From the NCBI GenBank assembly GCA_963828755.1, contig CAWHFY010000022.1:1-64000 (forward strand): a DNA stretch of 64,000 nucleotides, written 5' to 3'. The notes beneath the pieces are model-generated. The model had not been told where the DNA came from. It saw only the letters and a list, made by a program, of their open reading frames with translations, and did not search any database. This document shows, piece after piece, positions 42,964 to 51,724 of the stretch (the first letter of the stretch is position 1; every line of letters begins with the position of its first letter). Made by a program: the position numbers and the translations under genes. The DNA is from WHSW01 sp963828755 (GTDB lineage Bacteria; Actinomycetota; Thermoleophilia; Solirubrobacterales; 70-9).

Positions 42964-44094
42964 ATGAGCACCGAGACCGTGACCGCCGAGCGGGCGTCGG
43001 CCCGTGAGGGCAAGGACGAGATGCCGCTGCTCGGCATCGACCACATCGAGCTCTACGTCGGCAACGCGACCCAGGCCACCTACTGGTTCACGCACGCGCT
43101 CGGCTTTCGGGAGACCGCCTACGCCGGGCTCGAGACCGGGATCCGCGACCGCTCCTCGCACGTCCTCGAGCAGGGCCGGGTGCGGGTCGTGCTCACCGCG
43201 CCGCTGCTCGGTACCAGCGAGATCGCCCGCCACGTCGCCGCCCACGGCGACGGCGTCAGGACGATCGCCCTGCGCGTGCCCGACGCCGAGCACGCCTACC
43301 GCTACGCGGTCCAGCACGGCGCCAAGGGTGTGCGTGAGCCCTGGGAGGCGAGCGACGACGACGGCGGGGTTCGGATGGCGACGATCGCGACCTACGGCGA
43401 GACCCTGCACACATTCGTCGAGCGCAACGGCTACGAGGGCGCGTTCCTGCCCGGCTACGAGCGCCGCGATCCCGGCCCCGACGCGGGCATGTTCGTCGGC
43501 GTCGACCACGTGGTCGGCAACGTCGAGCTCGGCCGCCTCGACGAGTGGGTCGGCTACTACGAGCGGGTCTTCGGGATGACCGAGATGATGCACTTCACCG
43601 ACCGCGACATCTCCACCGAGTACTCGGCGCTGATGTCGAAGGTGATGGCCGACGGCAAGGGCCGGGTCAAGTTCCCGATCAACGAGCCAGCCGAGGGCCA
43701 GCGCAAGTCGCAGATCGAGGAGTACCTCGAGTACTACGGCGGCCCGGGCGCCCAGCACATCGCGCTCGCGACCACCGACATCGTGGCCACCGTGCGCGAG
43801 CTCACCGAGCGCGGAATTCGCTTCATCAAGACCCCGGCGAGCTACTACGAGGAGCTTCCCGGCCGGATCGGTGAGATCGACGAGGACCTCGCGGACCTGC
43901 GTGAGCTCGGCATCCTCGCCGACCGCGACGACGAGGGCTATCTGCTGCAGATCTTCAGCCAGACGATCGGCGACCGGCCGACCGTCTTCCTGGAGGTGAT
44001 CGAGCGCCACGGAGCCCGTGGCTTCGGCGAGGGCAACTTCAAGGCGCTGTTCGAGGCGATCGAGCGCGAGCAGGACGCCCGCGGAAACCTCTAA
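42964..44094 (+). CDS. hppD: 4-hydroxyphenylpyruvate dioxygenase
   Basis: 376 residues of two vicinal-oxygen-chelate modules. LGIDHIELYVGNATQATYWF opens the first; GVDHVVGNVELG, GAQHIALATTDI and FLEVIER supply the His-His-Glu iron ligands in the second. QIFSQTIGDRPTVFLEVIER is the family hallmark. It converts 4-hydroxyphenylpyruvate to homogentisate. ATG 42964 with GAGGAG upstream; followed after 28 bases by homogentisate dioxygenase. Confidence 0.96.
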   Translation: MSTETVTAERASAREGKDEMPLLGIDHIELYVGNATQATYWFTHALGFRETAYAGLETGIRDRSSHVLEQGRVRVVLTAPLLGTSEIARHVAAHGDGVRTIALRVPDAEHAYRYAVQHGAKGVREPWEASDDDGGVRMATIATYGETLHTFVERNGYEGAFLPGYERRDPGPDAGMFVGVDHVVGNVELGRLDEWVGYYERVFGMTEMMHFTDRDISTEYSALMSKVMADGKGRVKFPINEPAEGQRKSQIEEYLEYYGGPGAQHIALATTDIVATVRELTERGIRFIKTPASYYEELPGRIGEIDEDLADLRELGILADRDDEGYLLQIFSQTIGDRPTVFLEVIERHGARGFGEGNFKALFEAIEREQDARGNL

Positions 44095-44122
44095 CCACGA
44101 GCGACGAGAGACGAGAGCGACG

Positions 44123-45316
44123 ATGCGCTACCACAGCCTCGGCGAGATCCCAGCCAAGCGCCACGTTCAATTCCGCGGCAACAACGGCTCCAACCGGTTG
44201 TTGGTCGAAGAGGTCACGGGCTACGAGGGCTTCTCCGGCAACGAGTCGATCCTCTACCACGTCGAGTCGCCGTGTCGGATCGCCGCCGTCGGCGAGTTCA
44301 CCCCGATCGTCCACGAGGAGTGGGTCCCAGACGCCCACGTCCATCGCCACCTCGTCAGCGGCTCGATCGAGCCCGGCGGCGACCCGATCGGGGGCCGGCG
44401 CTGCCTGATGTGGAACGCCGACCTCGAGGTCTCGCTCTGCTCGCCCACGACTGAGACCGAGTCGTTTTACCGCGACGGCGAGGGCGACGAGCTGCTGTTC
44501 GTCTGCGAGGGCTCGGGCACGCTCGAGACGGTCTACGGTTCGCTCGCCTTCCGCGAGCACGACTACGTCGTGATCCCTCGCGGCACCACGTACCGCTTCC
44601 GGCTCGACGACGGCCCGCAGCGCTGGCTCGTGCTCCACACCCCGGGTGAGCTCGAGACCCCGAACCGGTATCGCAACCGCTACGGCCAGCTGCTCGAGTC
44701 GGCGCCGTACTCCCAGCGTGACTTCCACCCGCCGGCCGAGCTCGAGACCCACCGCGAGGGCGGCGAGCACGAGCTGATCGTCCGCGTGCGCGGCGGCCTG
44801 CAGCGCTACGAGCTCGACTACCACCCGCTCGACGTCGTCGGCTGGGACGGTTACGTCTACCCGTACTCATTCAACGTCCACGACTTCGAACCGCGGACCG
44901 GGCGCCTACACCTGCCGCCGCCCGTACATCAGACCTTCCAGGGTCCGAACTTCGTGATCTGCTCGTTTTGCCCGCGCGAGCTCGACTACGACCCGCAGGC
45001 GGTGCCGATCCCGTACCACCACTCGAACCTGCAGTCGGAGGAGGTCATCTACTACGTCTCCGGCGAGTTCGGCAGCCGCAAGGGGATCGAGACCGGCTCG
45101 ATCACCGTGCATCCGTCGGGTCTCCCGCACGGGCCGCAGCCAGGTCTGGTCGAGAAGTCGCTCGGGATGCGGCGCACCGAGGAGCTCGCGGTGATGTGGG
45201 ACACGTTCAAGCCGCTGCGACTCACCGCGCTCGCAGCCGCGATCGACGATCCGGCGTACGCGTACTCGTGGCGCGATCGCCAGCCGTCGCCGGTGGCGGA
45301 GTCCACGACGGGATAG
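44123..45316 (+). CDS. hmgA: Homogentisate 1,2-dioxygenase
   Basis: 397 residues, a cupin-fold iron enzyme that opens homogentisate to maleylacetoacetate. N-terminal MRYHSLGEIPAKRHVQFR, then GNNGSNRLLVEEVTG, YDYVVIPRGTTYRF-type strands, and PYHHSNLQSEEVIYYVSG and VHPSGLPHGPQPG with the Fe-binding His/Glu. The spacer from hppD is a GACGAG-type tandem repeat with no clear ribosome site, yet the genes are surely one unit. Confidence 0.94.
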   Translation: MRYHSLGEIPAKRHVQFRGNNGSNRLLVEEVTGYEGFSGNESILYHVESPCRIAAVGEFTPIVHEEWVPDAHVHRHLVSGSIEPGGDPIGGRRCLMWNADLEVSLCSPTTETESFYRDGEGDELLFVCEGSGTLETVYGSLAFREHDYVVIPRGTTYRFRLDDGPQRWLVLHTPGELETPNRYRNRYGQLLESAPYSQRDFHPPAELETHREGGEHELIVRVRGGLQRYELDYHPLDVVGWDGYVYPYSFNVHDFEPRTGRLHLPPPVHQTFQGPNFVICSFCPRELDYDPQAVPIPYHHSNLQSEEVIYYVSGEFGSRKGIETGSITVHPSGLPHGPQPGLVEKSLGMRRTEELAVMWDTFKPLRLTALAAAIDDPAYAYSWRDRQPSPVAESTTG

Positions 45317-45324
45317 GAGGTCGG

Positions 45325-46230
45325 ATGTTCGAGGAGGCACAGCTTTACTCGCCGGTGACCGCGGCCGAGGACGGGACGGTCACCGTCCACCTCGCCGATG
45401 ACCACCCCGGCAAGACCGACCCGGAGTATCAGCGACGGCGCAACGAGATCGCTGCCGCGGCGCTCGACTGGGAACGCGGGCTGCCGCCGCCGCGGATCAT
45501 CTACAACGAGGACGAGCAGAACGTCTGGCGCACCGTCCAGCGCGAGCTGCTGCCCAAGCACGCGCGCTACGCGTGCCGCGCGTTTCGTGACGCGACCGCG
45601 GCGCTGGCGCTGCCGGTGCAGCGGATCCCGCAGCTCGACGAGGTGACGGCGGCGCTTCAGGGGCTGACCGGCTTTCGGTACGTGCCGGCGGCGGGGATCG
45701 TCCCGGTGCGCGAGTTCTACGGCAATCTCGCCGACCGCGAGTTCCACTCGACCCAGTACATCCGCCACCCGTCGGCGCCGTTGTACACGCCGGAGCCCGA
45801 CCTGATTCACGAGGTGATCGGGCACGGCAACCTGCTCGCCGACCCGCAGTTCGCCGAGCTCAACCGGCTCGCCGGCGAGGCCGCGCGCCGCGCCGAGACC
45901 GACGAGGGCGTCCAGTACGTCGCGGACGTGTTCTGGTTCACGATCGAGTTCGGCGTGGTCTGGGAGGACGGCGAGCTGCGGGCCTACGGCGCCGGGATCC
46001 TCTCGTCCTACGGCGAGATCGAGGAGTTCCGCGAGATGGAGATCCGGTCGCTGGACTTCCACCAGATGGGCACGATCGACTACGACATCACCCACTACCA
46101 GCCGACCCTGTTCGCGGCCGAGTCGATGGGCCACCTGGTCGACGCGGTCGGCGAGTTCTTCGCCGGCTTCGACGACGACACCCCGCAGCGGCTGGCGGCC
46201 GCGCGTCCCGCCGCAACTCCCAGCCGATAG
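45325..46230 (+). CDS. phhA: Phenylalanine 4-monooxygenase
   Basis: 301 residues, the catalytic domain of pterin-dependent aromatic amino acid hydroxylases. TPEPDLIHEVIGHGNLL gives the two His iron ligands; EFGVVWEDGELRAYGAGILS holds the Glu ligand. It feeds tyrosine into the HPPD-HGO route. ATG 45325 with AGGAGG 6 bases upstream, 8 bases after hmgA. No ACT regulatory domain is present. Confidence 0.93.
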   Translation: MFEEAQLYSPVTAAEDGTVTVHLADDHPGKTDPEYQRRRNEIAAAALDWERGLPPPRIIYNEDEQNVWRTVQRELLPKHARYACRAFRDATAALALPVQRIPQLDEVTAALQGLTGFRYVPAAGIVPVREFYGNLADREFHSTQYIRHPSAPLYTPEPDLIHEVIGHGNLLADPQFAELNRLAGEAARRAETDEGVQYVADVFWFTIEFGVVWEDGELRAYGAGILSSYGEIEEFREMEIRSLDFHQMGTIDYDITHYQPTLFAAESMGHLVDAVGEFFAGFDDDTPQRLAAARPAATPSR

Positions 46231-46247
46231 CGTTGTTCATCCCAAGG

Positions 46248-47630
46248 ATGGTGCCGAGGCCGAGGACTCCGATCGTGTTCGCGCTGGTTGCGGCGTGCGC
46301 AGCGCTGTTCGCGGACAGCGCTGGGGCGGCGGTCAAGTTCCAGCGGATCGCCGGCTACGACGACGCCGCGACCCCGAACGAGCTCGACAAGGTCGGCATC
46401 CTCAAGGTCGGGCCGAAGAAGGCCCCGAACGTGCTCGTCCTCAACCCCGGAACCTCGGCCAGCGCCGCCTACTTCAAGCCGCTCGCGAGCCTGATCGCGA
46501 AGCAGGCCGACGGCTGGCAGGTGTGGGCGGTCGAGCGCCGTGAGAACCTGCTCGAAGACCAGTCGGTGGTCGACCAGGCCAAGCAGGGGATGATCGACGG
46601 CGACCAGCTGTTCGACTATTACCTCGGCTACCTCACGGATCCGAGCATCACCAACCACTACCAGCCGGTCCAGGACTCGCAGGTCCCCTTCGCGCGAGGC
46701 TGGGGGATGAAGGTCGAGATCGAGGACCTGCACCGGGTGGTGTTGAAGGCGGAGAAGCTCGGCGGCAAGGTGGTCGTCGGCGGCCACTCGCTGGGCGGCT
46801 CGATCACGACCGCCTACGCGACCTGGGACTTCAACGGCGACGCGGGCGCCGACGGGCTCAGCGGGCTGGTCTTCATCGACGGCTCCTCGGGGACGACCCC
46901 GACCTCGGAGGCCGACGCGCAGACCCGCCTCAACAACCTCAACGCCGGCACGCCATGGCTCTCCTTCGGCGGCATCCCGGCGCCGCTCGCCGGCCTGTTC
47001 AATGTCGTCGGCTCGACCGGCGTCCACCTCGACCCGACCGGGGTCGGCAAGCTGCAGACCTGGTCGGCGCTGCCCGCGAACCTCAAGCCTCCGGTCGTCG
47101 CGACCAACGAGGGCGGCTACGGGTACGCGCTCGACACCGAGACCTCGCCCCCGAGCCTCGCCGCCGCCCAGGCGCACCTCGGCCACCTCGCCGCCAGCGG
47201 CGACCCGCGGCCCTGGGACGAGGCGGGCGAGCTGACCCCGATCCAGCGCTTCGCCGACATGTTCTCCGGCACCGGGCTGCTCGGCCTCGACGGCACCGCC
47301 TGGTACCACCCGCTGCGGTTGACGATCGACGCCGGCGCGGTCGGCAACGGGGTCGCCAACCCGGCGCAGAACGTGCTCGACGTCGCCGCCACCCACGGCG
47401 CCGACCTGCCGCGCAAGCTCCGGATGCTCGCGTTCGGCGCCGCGCTCGGCGGCCAGCGCGTGCTCGACTCGACCAAGGCGCTGGCGACGCAGTCGAACAT
47501 CCCGCGCAAGCAGCTCAGCCTCATCAACCGCGCGGATACCTACGCGCACAACGATCCGAACTCGGCCTATCCGAAGAACGCGTTCGTCTCGAAGCTGATG
47601 CCGTTCCTGCGCAAAATCGCGCGCGGCTGA
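46248..47630 (+). CDS. Secreted alpha/beta hydrolase
   Basis: 460 residues. A signal peptide (TPIVFALVAACAALFADSAG) precedes an alpha/beta fold with VLVLNPGTSASAAYFKPLAS (oxyanion region), nucleophile in VVVGGHSLGGSITTAYA, and a probable late His in the AHNDPNSAYP region. Lipase/esterase-like, substrate unknown. ATG 46248 or TTG 46233. It follows phhA on the same strand but the function does not obviously belong to the pathway. Confidence 0.75.
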   Translation: MVPRPRTPIVFALVAACAALFADSAGAAVKFQRIAGYDDAATPNELDKVGILKVGPKKAPNVLVLNPGTSASAAYFKPLASLIAKQADGWQVWAVERRENLLEDQSVVDQAKQGMIDGDQLFDYYLGYLTDPSITNHYQPVQDSQVPFARGWGMKVEIEDLHRVVLKAEKLGGKVVVGGHSLGGSITTAYATWDFNGDAGADGLSGLVFIDGSSGTTPTSEADAQTRLNNLNAGTPWLSFGGIPAPLAGLFNVVGSTGVHLDPTGVGKLQTWSALPANLKPPVVATNEGGYGYALDTETSPPSLAAAQAHLGHLAASGDPRPWDEAGELTPIQRFADMFSGTGLLGLDGTAWYHPLRLTIDAGAVGNGVANPAQNVLDVAATHGADLPRKLRMLAFGAALGGQRVLDSTKALATQSNIPRKQLSLINRADTYAHNDPNSAYPKNAFVSKLMPFLRKIARG

Positions 47631-47640
47631 GGTCGCGCGC

Positions 47641-47937
47641 TCAGGGGAGCAGGCTGCCACCGGGCGGCCTGATCCACAGCGGCTCCGCGAGGGGCTCGAG
47701 CTCTCCCGGGTCGAGCTCGGCGACGGTCTTCGCCCCGCGCTCACGCATCAGCGTGGCGAGCCGCGACCAGGCCGCGGCGACGGCGCCGACGCGGCTGCGG
47801 TGGCCGAGGCCGGTCGCCTCGCGAAGCTCGGCGGCGCGGGCCTCGACCTCGTCTGGGCCGAGCTCGCCGAACCGTCGTTCCGATCCCGCGAATGAGATCG
47901 GAGTGTTGAGCAGCTCGTCAAACCGTGGGTCGTCCAT
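47641..47937 (-). CDS. Small hypothetical protein
   Basis: 98 residues from ATG 47937: FDELLNTPISFAGSERRFGE, LGHRSRVGAVAAAWSRLATL and a Pro-rich end. Helical, soluble, no recognised family. Confidence 0.55.
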   Translation of the reverse strand: MDDPRFDELLNTPISFAGSERRFGELGPDEVEARAAELREATGLGHRSRVGAVAAAWSRLATLMRERGAKTVAELDPGELEPLAEPLWIRPPGGSLLP

Positions 47938-48007
47938 CTGCTCGATCCTCGCATTCGGCCGCTCGCCTTGCGCCCCACTGTCGGATCGAATAGAAAGTGA
48001 TCCACTA

Positions 48008-48024
48008 TCGCGAACGATTCGCAA
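48008..48024 (+). promoter_or_regulatory. Candidate metal-regulator operator upstream of the nickel transporter
   Basis: TCGCGAACGATTCGCAA: the core GCGAA-CGA-TTCGC is a perfect inverted repeat, 42 bases before the NiCoT start and directly after a CACTAT -10-like box. Its minus-strand form TTGCGAATCGTTCGCGA resembles Fur-family (Nur-like) half-sites. A Fur-family gene lies just downstream of the transporter. Confidence 0.5.
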
Positions 48025-48065
48025 CTAGGGGTGGCGCGCAATCAACGTCAACGAGGAGCGATCGG

Positions 48066-49199
48066 ATGAGCGCAGCGACAGCGGCAGGCAGGCCCTCCAG
48101 GTGGTGTCGAATCAAGACCGCCCTTACCCCCGCCGAGTGGCGGCGAGCGGCGGGGTTCGCGGGGGCGATCCTTGCGCTTCACGTCATCGGCTTCGGCCTC
48201 CTGTTCGCGTTCGTCGTGCCCGGGCACTTCGAGCTCGGCGGCGCCGGCGGGGTGTTCGGGATCGGGATCGGGATCACCGCCTACACGCTCGGCTTGCGCC
48301 ACGCCTTCGACGCCGACCACATCGGCGCGATCGATAACACGACCCGCAAGCTGATGACCGACGGCCAACGCCCGCTGGGGGTCGGCTTCTTCTTCAGCCT
48401 CGGTCATTCGACGATCGTCTTCGCGCTCGCCGCCCTGTTCGCCGTTGGGATCCGCGGCCTCAGCGGCGCCGTCGACGACGACAGCTCGACCCTCCATCAG
48501 GTCACCGGGCTGGTCGGTCCGTCGGTCTCGGGCGTCTTCCTGATGGTCATCGGGATCCTCAACTTGCTGGTCCTGATCTCGATCGTGAGGATCTTCCGCC
48601 GCATGCGCCACGGCCACTACGCCGAGGCCGAACTCGAGGAGCAACTCAACAGCCGCGGCTTCATGAATCGCTTCTACAGCCGGGCGACGAACACGATCAC
48701 CAAGTCGTGGCAGATGTACCCGTTGGGGATGCTCTTCGGCCTCGGGTTCGACACCGCGACCGAGATCGCGCTCCTGGCGGCGGCCGGGTCGGCTGCGATC
48801 GGGGGCCTGCCCTGGTACGCGATCCTTTGCCTTCCGATCCTGTTCGCGGCCGGCATGTCGCTGCTGGATACGCTCGACGGGGCGTTCATGAACTTCGCCT
48901 ACGGCTGGGCGTTCTCGAAGCCGGTGCGAAAGATCTTCTACAACATCACCGTCACGGCCCTATCGGTCGTGGTCGCGCTGGTGATCGGGACGATCGAGCT
49001 GGTCGCCGTCTTCACCGAAAAGCTCAGCCTCACCGGCTTCCCGTGGGAGAACATCTCCAACCTCGACCTCAACTACGTCGGCTACGCGATCGTCGGCGCC
49101 TTCGTCGTCACCTGGGCGGTGGCGCTGGCCGTCTGGCACTTCGGCCGGATCGAGGAGAGGTGGACGCGCCACCTGAAGCGCGAGGGTGAGCCGGCCTGA
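48066..49199 (+). CDS. NiCoT-family nickel/cobalt permease
   Basis: 377 residues, eight predicted membrane segments. LRHAFDADHIGAIDNTTRK is the helix II HX4DH signature for Ni/Co binding; GVGFFFSLGHSTIVFALAAL and LGFDTATEIALL are further family motifs, and FAAGMSLLDTLDGAFMNFAY follows. It imports Ni2+ (or Co2+), presumably for the [NiFe] hydrogenase encoded downstream. ATG 48066 with GAGGAG 7-8 bases upstream. Confidence 0.93.
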   Translation: MSAATAAGRPSRWCRIKTALTPAEWRRAAGFAGAILALHVIGFGLLFAFVVPGHFELGGAGGVFGIGIGITAYTLGLRHAFDADHIGAIDNTTRKLMTDGQRPLGVGFFFSLGHSTIVFALAALFAVGIRGLSGAVDDDSSTLHQVTGLVGPSVSGVFLMVIGILNLLVLISIVRIFRRMRHGHYAEAELEEQLNSRGFMNRFYSRATNTITKSWQMYPLGMLFGLGFDTATEIALLAAAGSAAIGGLPWYAILCLPILFAAGMSLLDTLDGAFMNFAYGWAFSKPVRKIFYNITVTALSVVVALVIGTIELVAVFTEKLSLTGFPWENISNLDLNYVGYAIVGAFVVTWAVALAVWHFGRIEERWTRHLKREGEPA

Positions 49200-49224
49200 C
49201 GGCGGCCGCCTCGCGCGCGGCCGC

Positions 49225-49917
49225 TCAGCCTCCGTGCTCGTGCTCGTGTTCGTGCTCCAGCCCCTCCTGGTGTGTGTGCGGATGGCTGTGCACGACGTCG
49301 CCGTGTGAGTGCTCGTGCTCGTGCTCCATGTGGTCGTGGTCGTGGCTGTCGTGAACGTGACTGTGGGTGACGTCGCCGTGTGAGTGCTCATGCGCGTGGG
49401 CCCCATCGCCGTCGTGTGAATGCTCATGCTCGCCATCGTGGTGGTGGCTCATTTGGCCTCCTTGGGTCGGTTGCTCGTCGACGCACCGGACGCACAGCCC
49501 GGCGATCGGAAAGTGGCTGAAGCGAACCTCGAACCCGTACTCGGCGCGAATGCGGTCGCGGATCGGGTCGAGCTCATACGCGGGGACGCTGCGGACCTCG
49601 CCGCAGCGCTCGCAGACCAGGTACTCGCGCTCGTGGACGCCGGCCAGCGCATAGAGCCCCGGTCCGTGGCCGAGGTGGAAGTGGCGGACGATGCCGAGGC
49701 CCTCGAGCAGCTCGAGGTTGCGGTAGACCGAGGCCAGGTCGCCCCCTGAGACGGTCCGCGAGAGGCGCTCGGCCGCGACCGGGCCGTCAGCGGCGAACAG
49801 CGCCTCGAGCAGCTGGCGGCGCGGCGCCGTGAGCCGCGAGCCAGCGTCGCGAACGACCGCGATCGCGTCCTCCAGGTCGGTGAAGGTCGCCGCGCGCGCA
49901 TATGGCGAGGCGGTCAT
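49225..49917 (-). CDS. Fur-family metal regulator with His-rich C-terminal tail
   Basis: 230 residues. Residues 1-145 are a Fur-type repressor: SRLTAPRRQLLEALFAADG, GGDLASVYRNLELLEGLGIV (recognition helix), HFHLGHGPGLYALAG, structural zinc Cys pairs LVCERCGEV and LCVRCVDE. After ~EQPTQGGQ a ~75-residue tail of repeated His, Glu and Asp (HEHSHGDVTHSHVHDSHDH) follows in frame. Nickel or zinc sensing (Nur or Zur type) is inferred from the NiCoT neighbour. A separate internal start is likely for the tail. Confidence 0.85.
   Translation of the reverse strand: MTASPYARAATFTDLEDAIAVVRDAGSRLTAPRRQLLEALFAADGPVAAERLSRTVSGGDLASVYRNLELLEGLGIVRHFHLGHGPGLYALAGVHEREYLVCERCGEVRSVPAYELDPIRDRIRAEYGFEVRFSHFPIAGLCVRCVDEQPTQGGQMSHHHDGEHEHSHDGDGAHAHEHSHGDVTHSHVHDSHDHDHMEHEHEHSHGDVVHSHPHTHQEGLEHEHEHEHGG
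49457..49463 (-). promoter_or_regulatory. Internal ribosome-binding site before the His-rich tail
   Basis: AAGGAGG on the minus strand, four bases before the in-frame ATG at 49452 (MSHHHDGEHEHSHD). This would allow the ~75-residue His-rich domain to be made as its own metal-binding peptide. Confidence 0.55.
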
Positions 49918-49931
49918 CCGACCCGATTGTA

Positions 49932-49973
49932 GGACGGCTCCGCGGGCGCCTCCATGCGACCGCGGAGCCGTCC
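49932..49973 (-). terminator. Strong hairpin terminator of the DUF4331 operon
   Basis: Perfect 14 bp stem GGACGGCTCCGCGG/CCGCGGAGCCGTCC with a 14-base loop, 8 bases downstream (minus strand) of the gene that stops at 49982 and 14 bases before the Fur start. Confidence 0.75.
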
Positions 49974-49981
49974 CGCCGGTC

Positions 49982-50320
49982 CTACGTCGCGCCGCGCCAG
50001 TCGAGCTCGGTGACCTCGGCGGCGCACACCGGCACGTCCGTGGCCAGCGCGTCGTCGCCGAGCCACAGGGAGTAGCTCCCCTCGGCCAGCCGGTCGAAGA
50101 CCAGCGTGTAGGCCGAGCGGTCACCGATCGAGCGTTCCAGCACCTGCTTGTGTCGCCCGTCGCGAGCGGCCCCCGCTGCGCTGATCTCGATCTCGATCCC
50201 GTGCATGTCGGAGTCGGTCTCGACGATCAGCGCCCCGTAGCGGTCGCCGATGTCGAGCACGACGTACTCCGGGTGCGAGCGCTTGGAGTAGTCGTGCGTA
50301 TGGGTGTGCGTGTGGCTCAT
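49982..50320 (-). CDS. Hypothetical protein with His-rich N-terminus, DUF4331-linked
   Basis: 112 residues. It begins MSHTHTHTHDYSKRSHPEYV, then a beta-rich domain (VLDIGDRYGALIVETDSDMH, RSAYTLVFDRLAEGSYSLWL). The His/Thr start may bind metal. It starts two bases after the DUF4331 stop, so they are co-expressed. No named family recognised. Confidence 0.65.
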   Translation of the reverse strand: MSHTHTHTHDYSKRSHPEYVVLDIGDRYGALIVETDSDMHGIEIEISAAGAARDGRHKQVLERSIGDRSAYTLVFDRLAEGSYSLWLGDDALATDVPVCAAEVTELDWRGAT

Positions 50321-50322
50321 GG

Positions 50323-51720
50323 CTACGCCCCCGTCGAAAAGCCGTCGTGCGGCGTCCCGAGGTAGGGGAACGCGGCCTGGTAGCGATCCGGCCCGGGGGT
50401 GAGCCCCTGGGTCAGCATCCCGGCGGCCGCGTCCGGCGTGTAGCTCGGATCGACGAGCGGATACGTCAGCCCGGCGACCGCGTTGAGCTCGATGTTGACG
50501 ACATCGTCGAACACCCGGCGGCCGTTCGGGAACCCGGCGGCATCGCCGGCCACCAGCCCGAGCGGGTCGGGGCTCGACGTGGTGGGCGGGATCGCGACGT
50601 TGAGCCGCAACATGTCCGCCTGCACCGTGCCGGTGTAGTTCTGGAACCCGTCGACGATCCCCGGCGGGATGCCCGTCAGCAGGATCGCCACCAGGTCGGC
50701 CCGCTTCGCGGTCAACGCCGCGAGGTTCGGGAACACGCCCGGGTAGAGGACCGGGAGCAGCTTCTGCAGCTCCGGTCGCTCCACGTACTTGGCGAACTTG
50801 CCGTCGGCCGCCGGCGCCAGGGCGTTCCACTTGTCCTTCTGGGCCATCGGCACGACGACCTCGTTGAACAGCGGGTTGCCCAGGCGCGACACCTGGACCC
50901 ACGGGCCCGACTCGGCCCGCTCGTCCTTGGCCGGGTCGAGCAGCCGGGTCTTCCGGCGGCTCGCCGCACCCCAGACGCCGATCACGGCCTTCTTCGACAT
51001 CGGGTCGGTCGGGACCGAACCGTTGCGGGTCAGGGACTTGATCGGCACGCGGATCGCGATCGTGTGCACGTTCAGGGTCGCCGTCGCGTCGACGCCCATC
51101 TGCGGATCGGTCGCGATCAGGTGCAGGTTCTGCAGCGGGCGCAGGTCGGCGAGGTCGAAGATCGACCCCAGGTCAACGAAGAACCCTTCGTTGCGCTGCC
51201 CACAGAACACGTCCACACCGCCCTTGAGCGAGCGCACCGCCGGGTCCCCGAGCGCCGCCTGGTAGTTCGGCGTCGAGCGCGGCCCGATGTTGCACGGCGG
51301 GCACGGCAGGTTCTTCCCGATCACCTTCGGCTTGGGCGGGCTGCCGTTGTGGTGCGCCTTCTTCGTGTAGTCCAGCCGGCTGACGTCGTAGAACTGGCGC
51401 CGGTTCCAGTTGGCGCTGCCGATGCTCTCGATCGGGCCGGTGTTGTACAGGAAGGTCTCCTCGCTGCGGAGCTTGACCTTGAACCTGAATCGGTACTCGA
51501 TGTTCGGCAGCCCGTCCCCATCGTTGTCGATGTAGATCGAGTACTGCACGTCGTCGCCGAACTCGAAGAAGTTCGGGCCGCCGGGCGGGTTCTCGAGCGG
51601 GACGTAGTTCGTGATGATCGTCACCGTGTCCGGCTTGTCCGGGCTCACGAACGCGTAGGTGTCGGTGTTGTCAGCGACTGGGTCCTTGCTGATCTCGGGC
51701 GCTTCTCGGTGGGAGGACAT
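50323..51720 (-). CDS. DUF4331 family protein
   Basis: 465 residues. MSSHREAPEISKDPVADNTD is the hallmark N-terminus (SSHREAP). IYIDNDGDGLPNIEYRFRF, GGVDVFCGQRNEGFFVDLGS and NTIAIRVPIKSLT-like strands follow the family. DUF4331 proteins are extracytoplasmic in many phyla; this copy lacks a signal peptide of its own. Function unknown. Middle gene of a three-gene unit with the Tat protein and the His-start protein. Confidence 0.88.
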   Translation of the reverse strand: MSSHREAPEISKDPVADNTDTYAFVSPDKPDTVTIITNYVPLENPPGGPNFFEFGDDVQYSIYIDNDGDGLPNIEYRFRFKVKLRSEETFLYNTGPIESIGSANWNRRQFYDVSRLDYTKKAHHNGSPPKPKVIGKNLPCPPCNIGPRSTPNYQAALGDPAVRSLKGGVDVFCGQRNEGFFVDLGSIFDLADLRPLQNLHLIATDPQMGVDATATLNVHTIAIRVPIKSLTRNGSVPTDPMSKKAVIGVWGAASRRKTRLLDPAKDERAESGPWVQVSRLGNPLFNEVVVPMAQKDKWNALAPAADGKFAKYVERPELQKLLPVLYPGVFPNLAALTAKRADLVAILLTGIPPGIVDGFQNYTGTVQADMLRLNVAIPPTTSSPDPLGLVAGDAAGFPNGRRVFDDVVNIELNAVAGLTYPLVDPSYTPDAAAGMLTQGLTPGPDRYQAAFPYLGTPHDGFSTGA

Positions 51721-51724
51721 CCGT

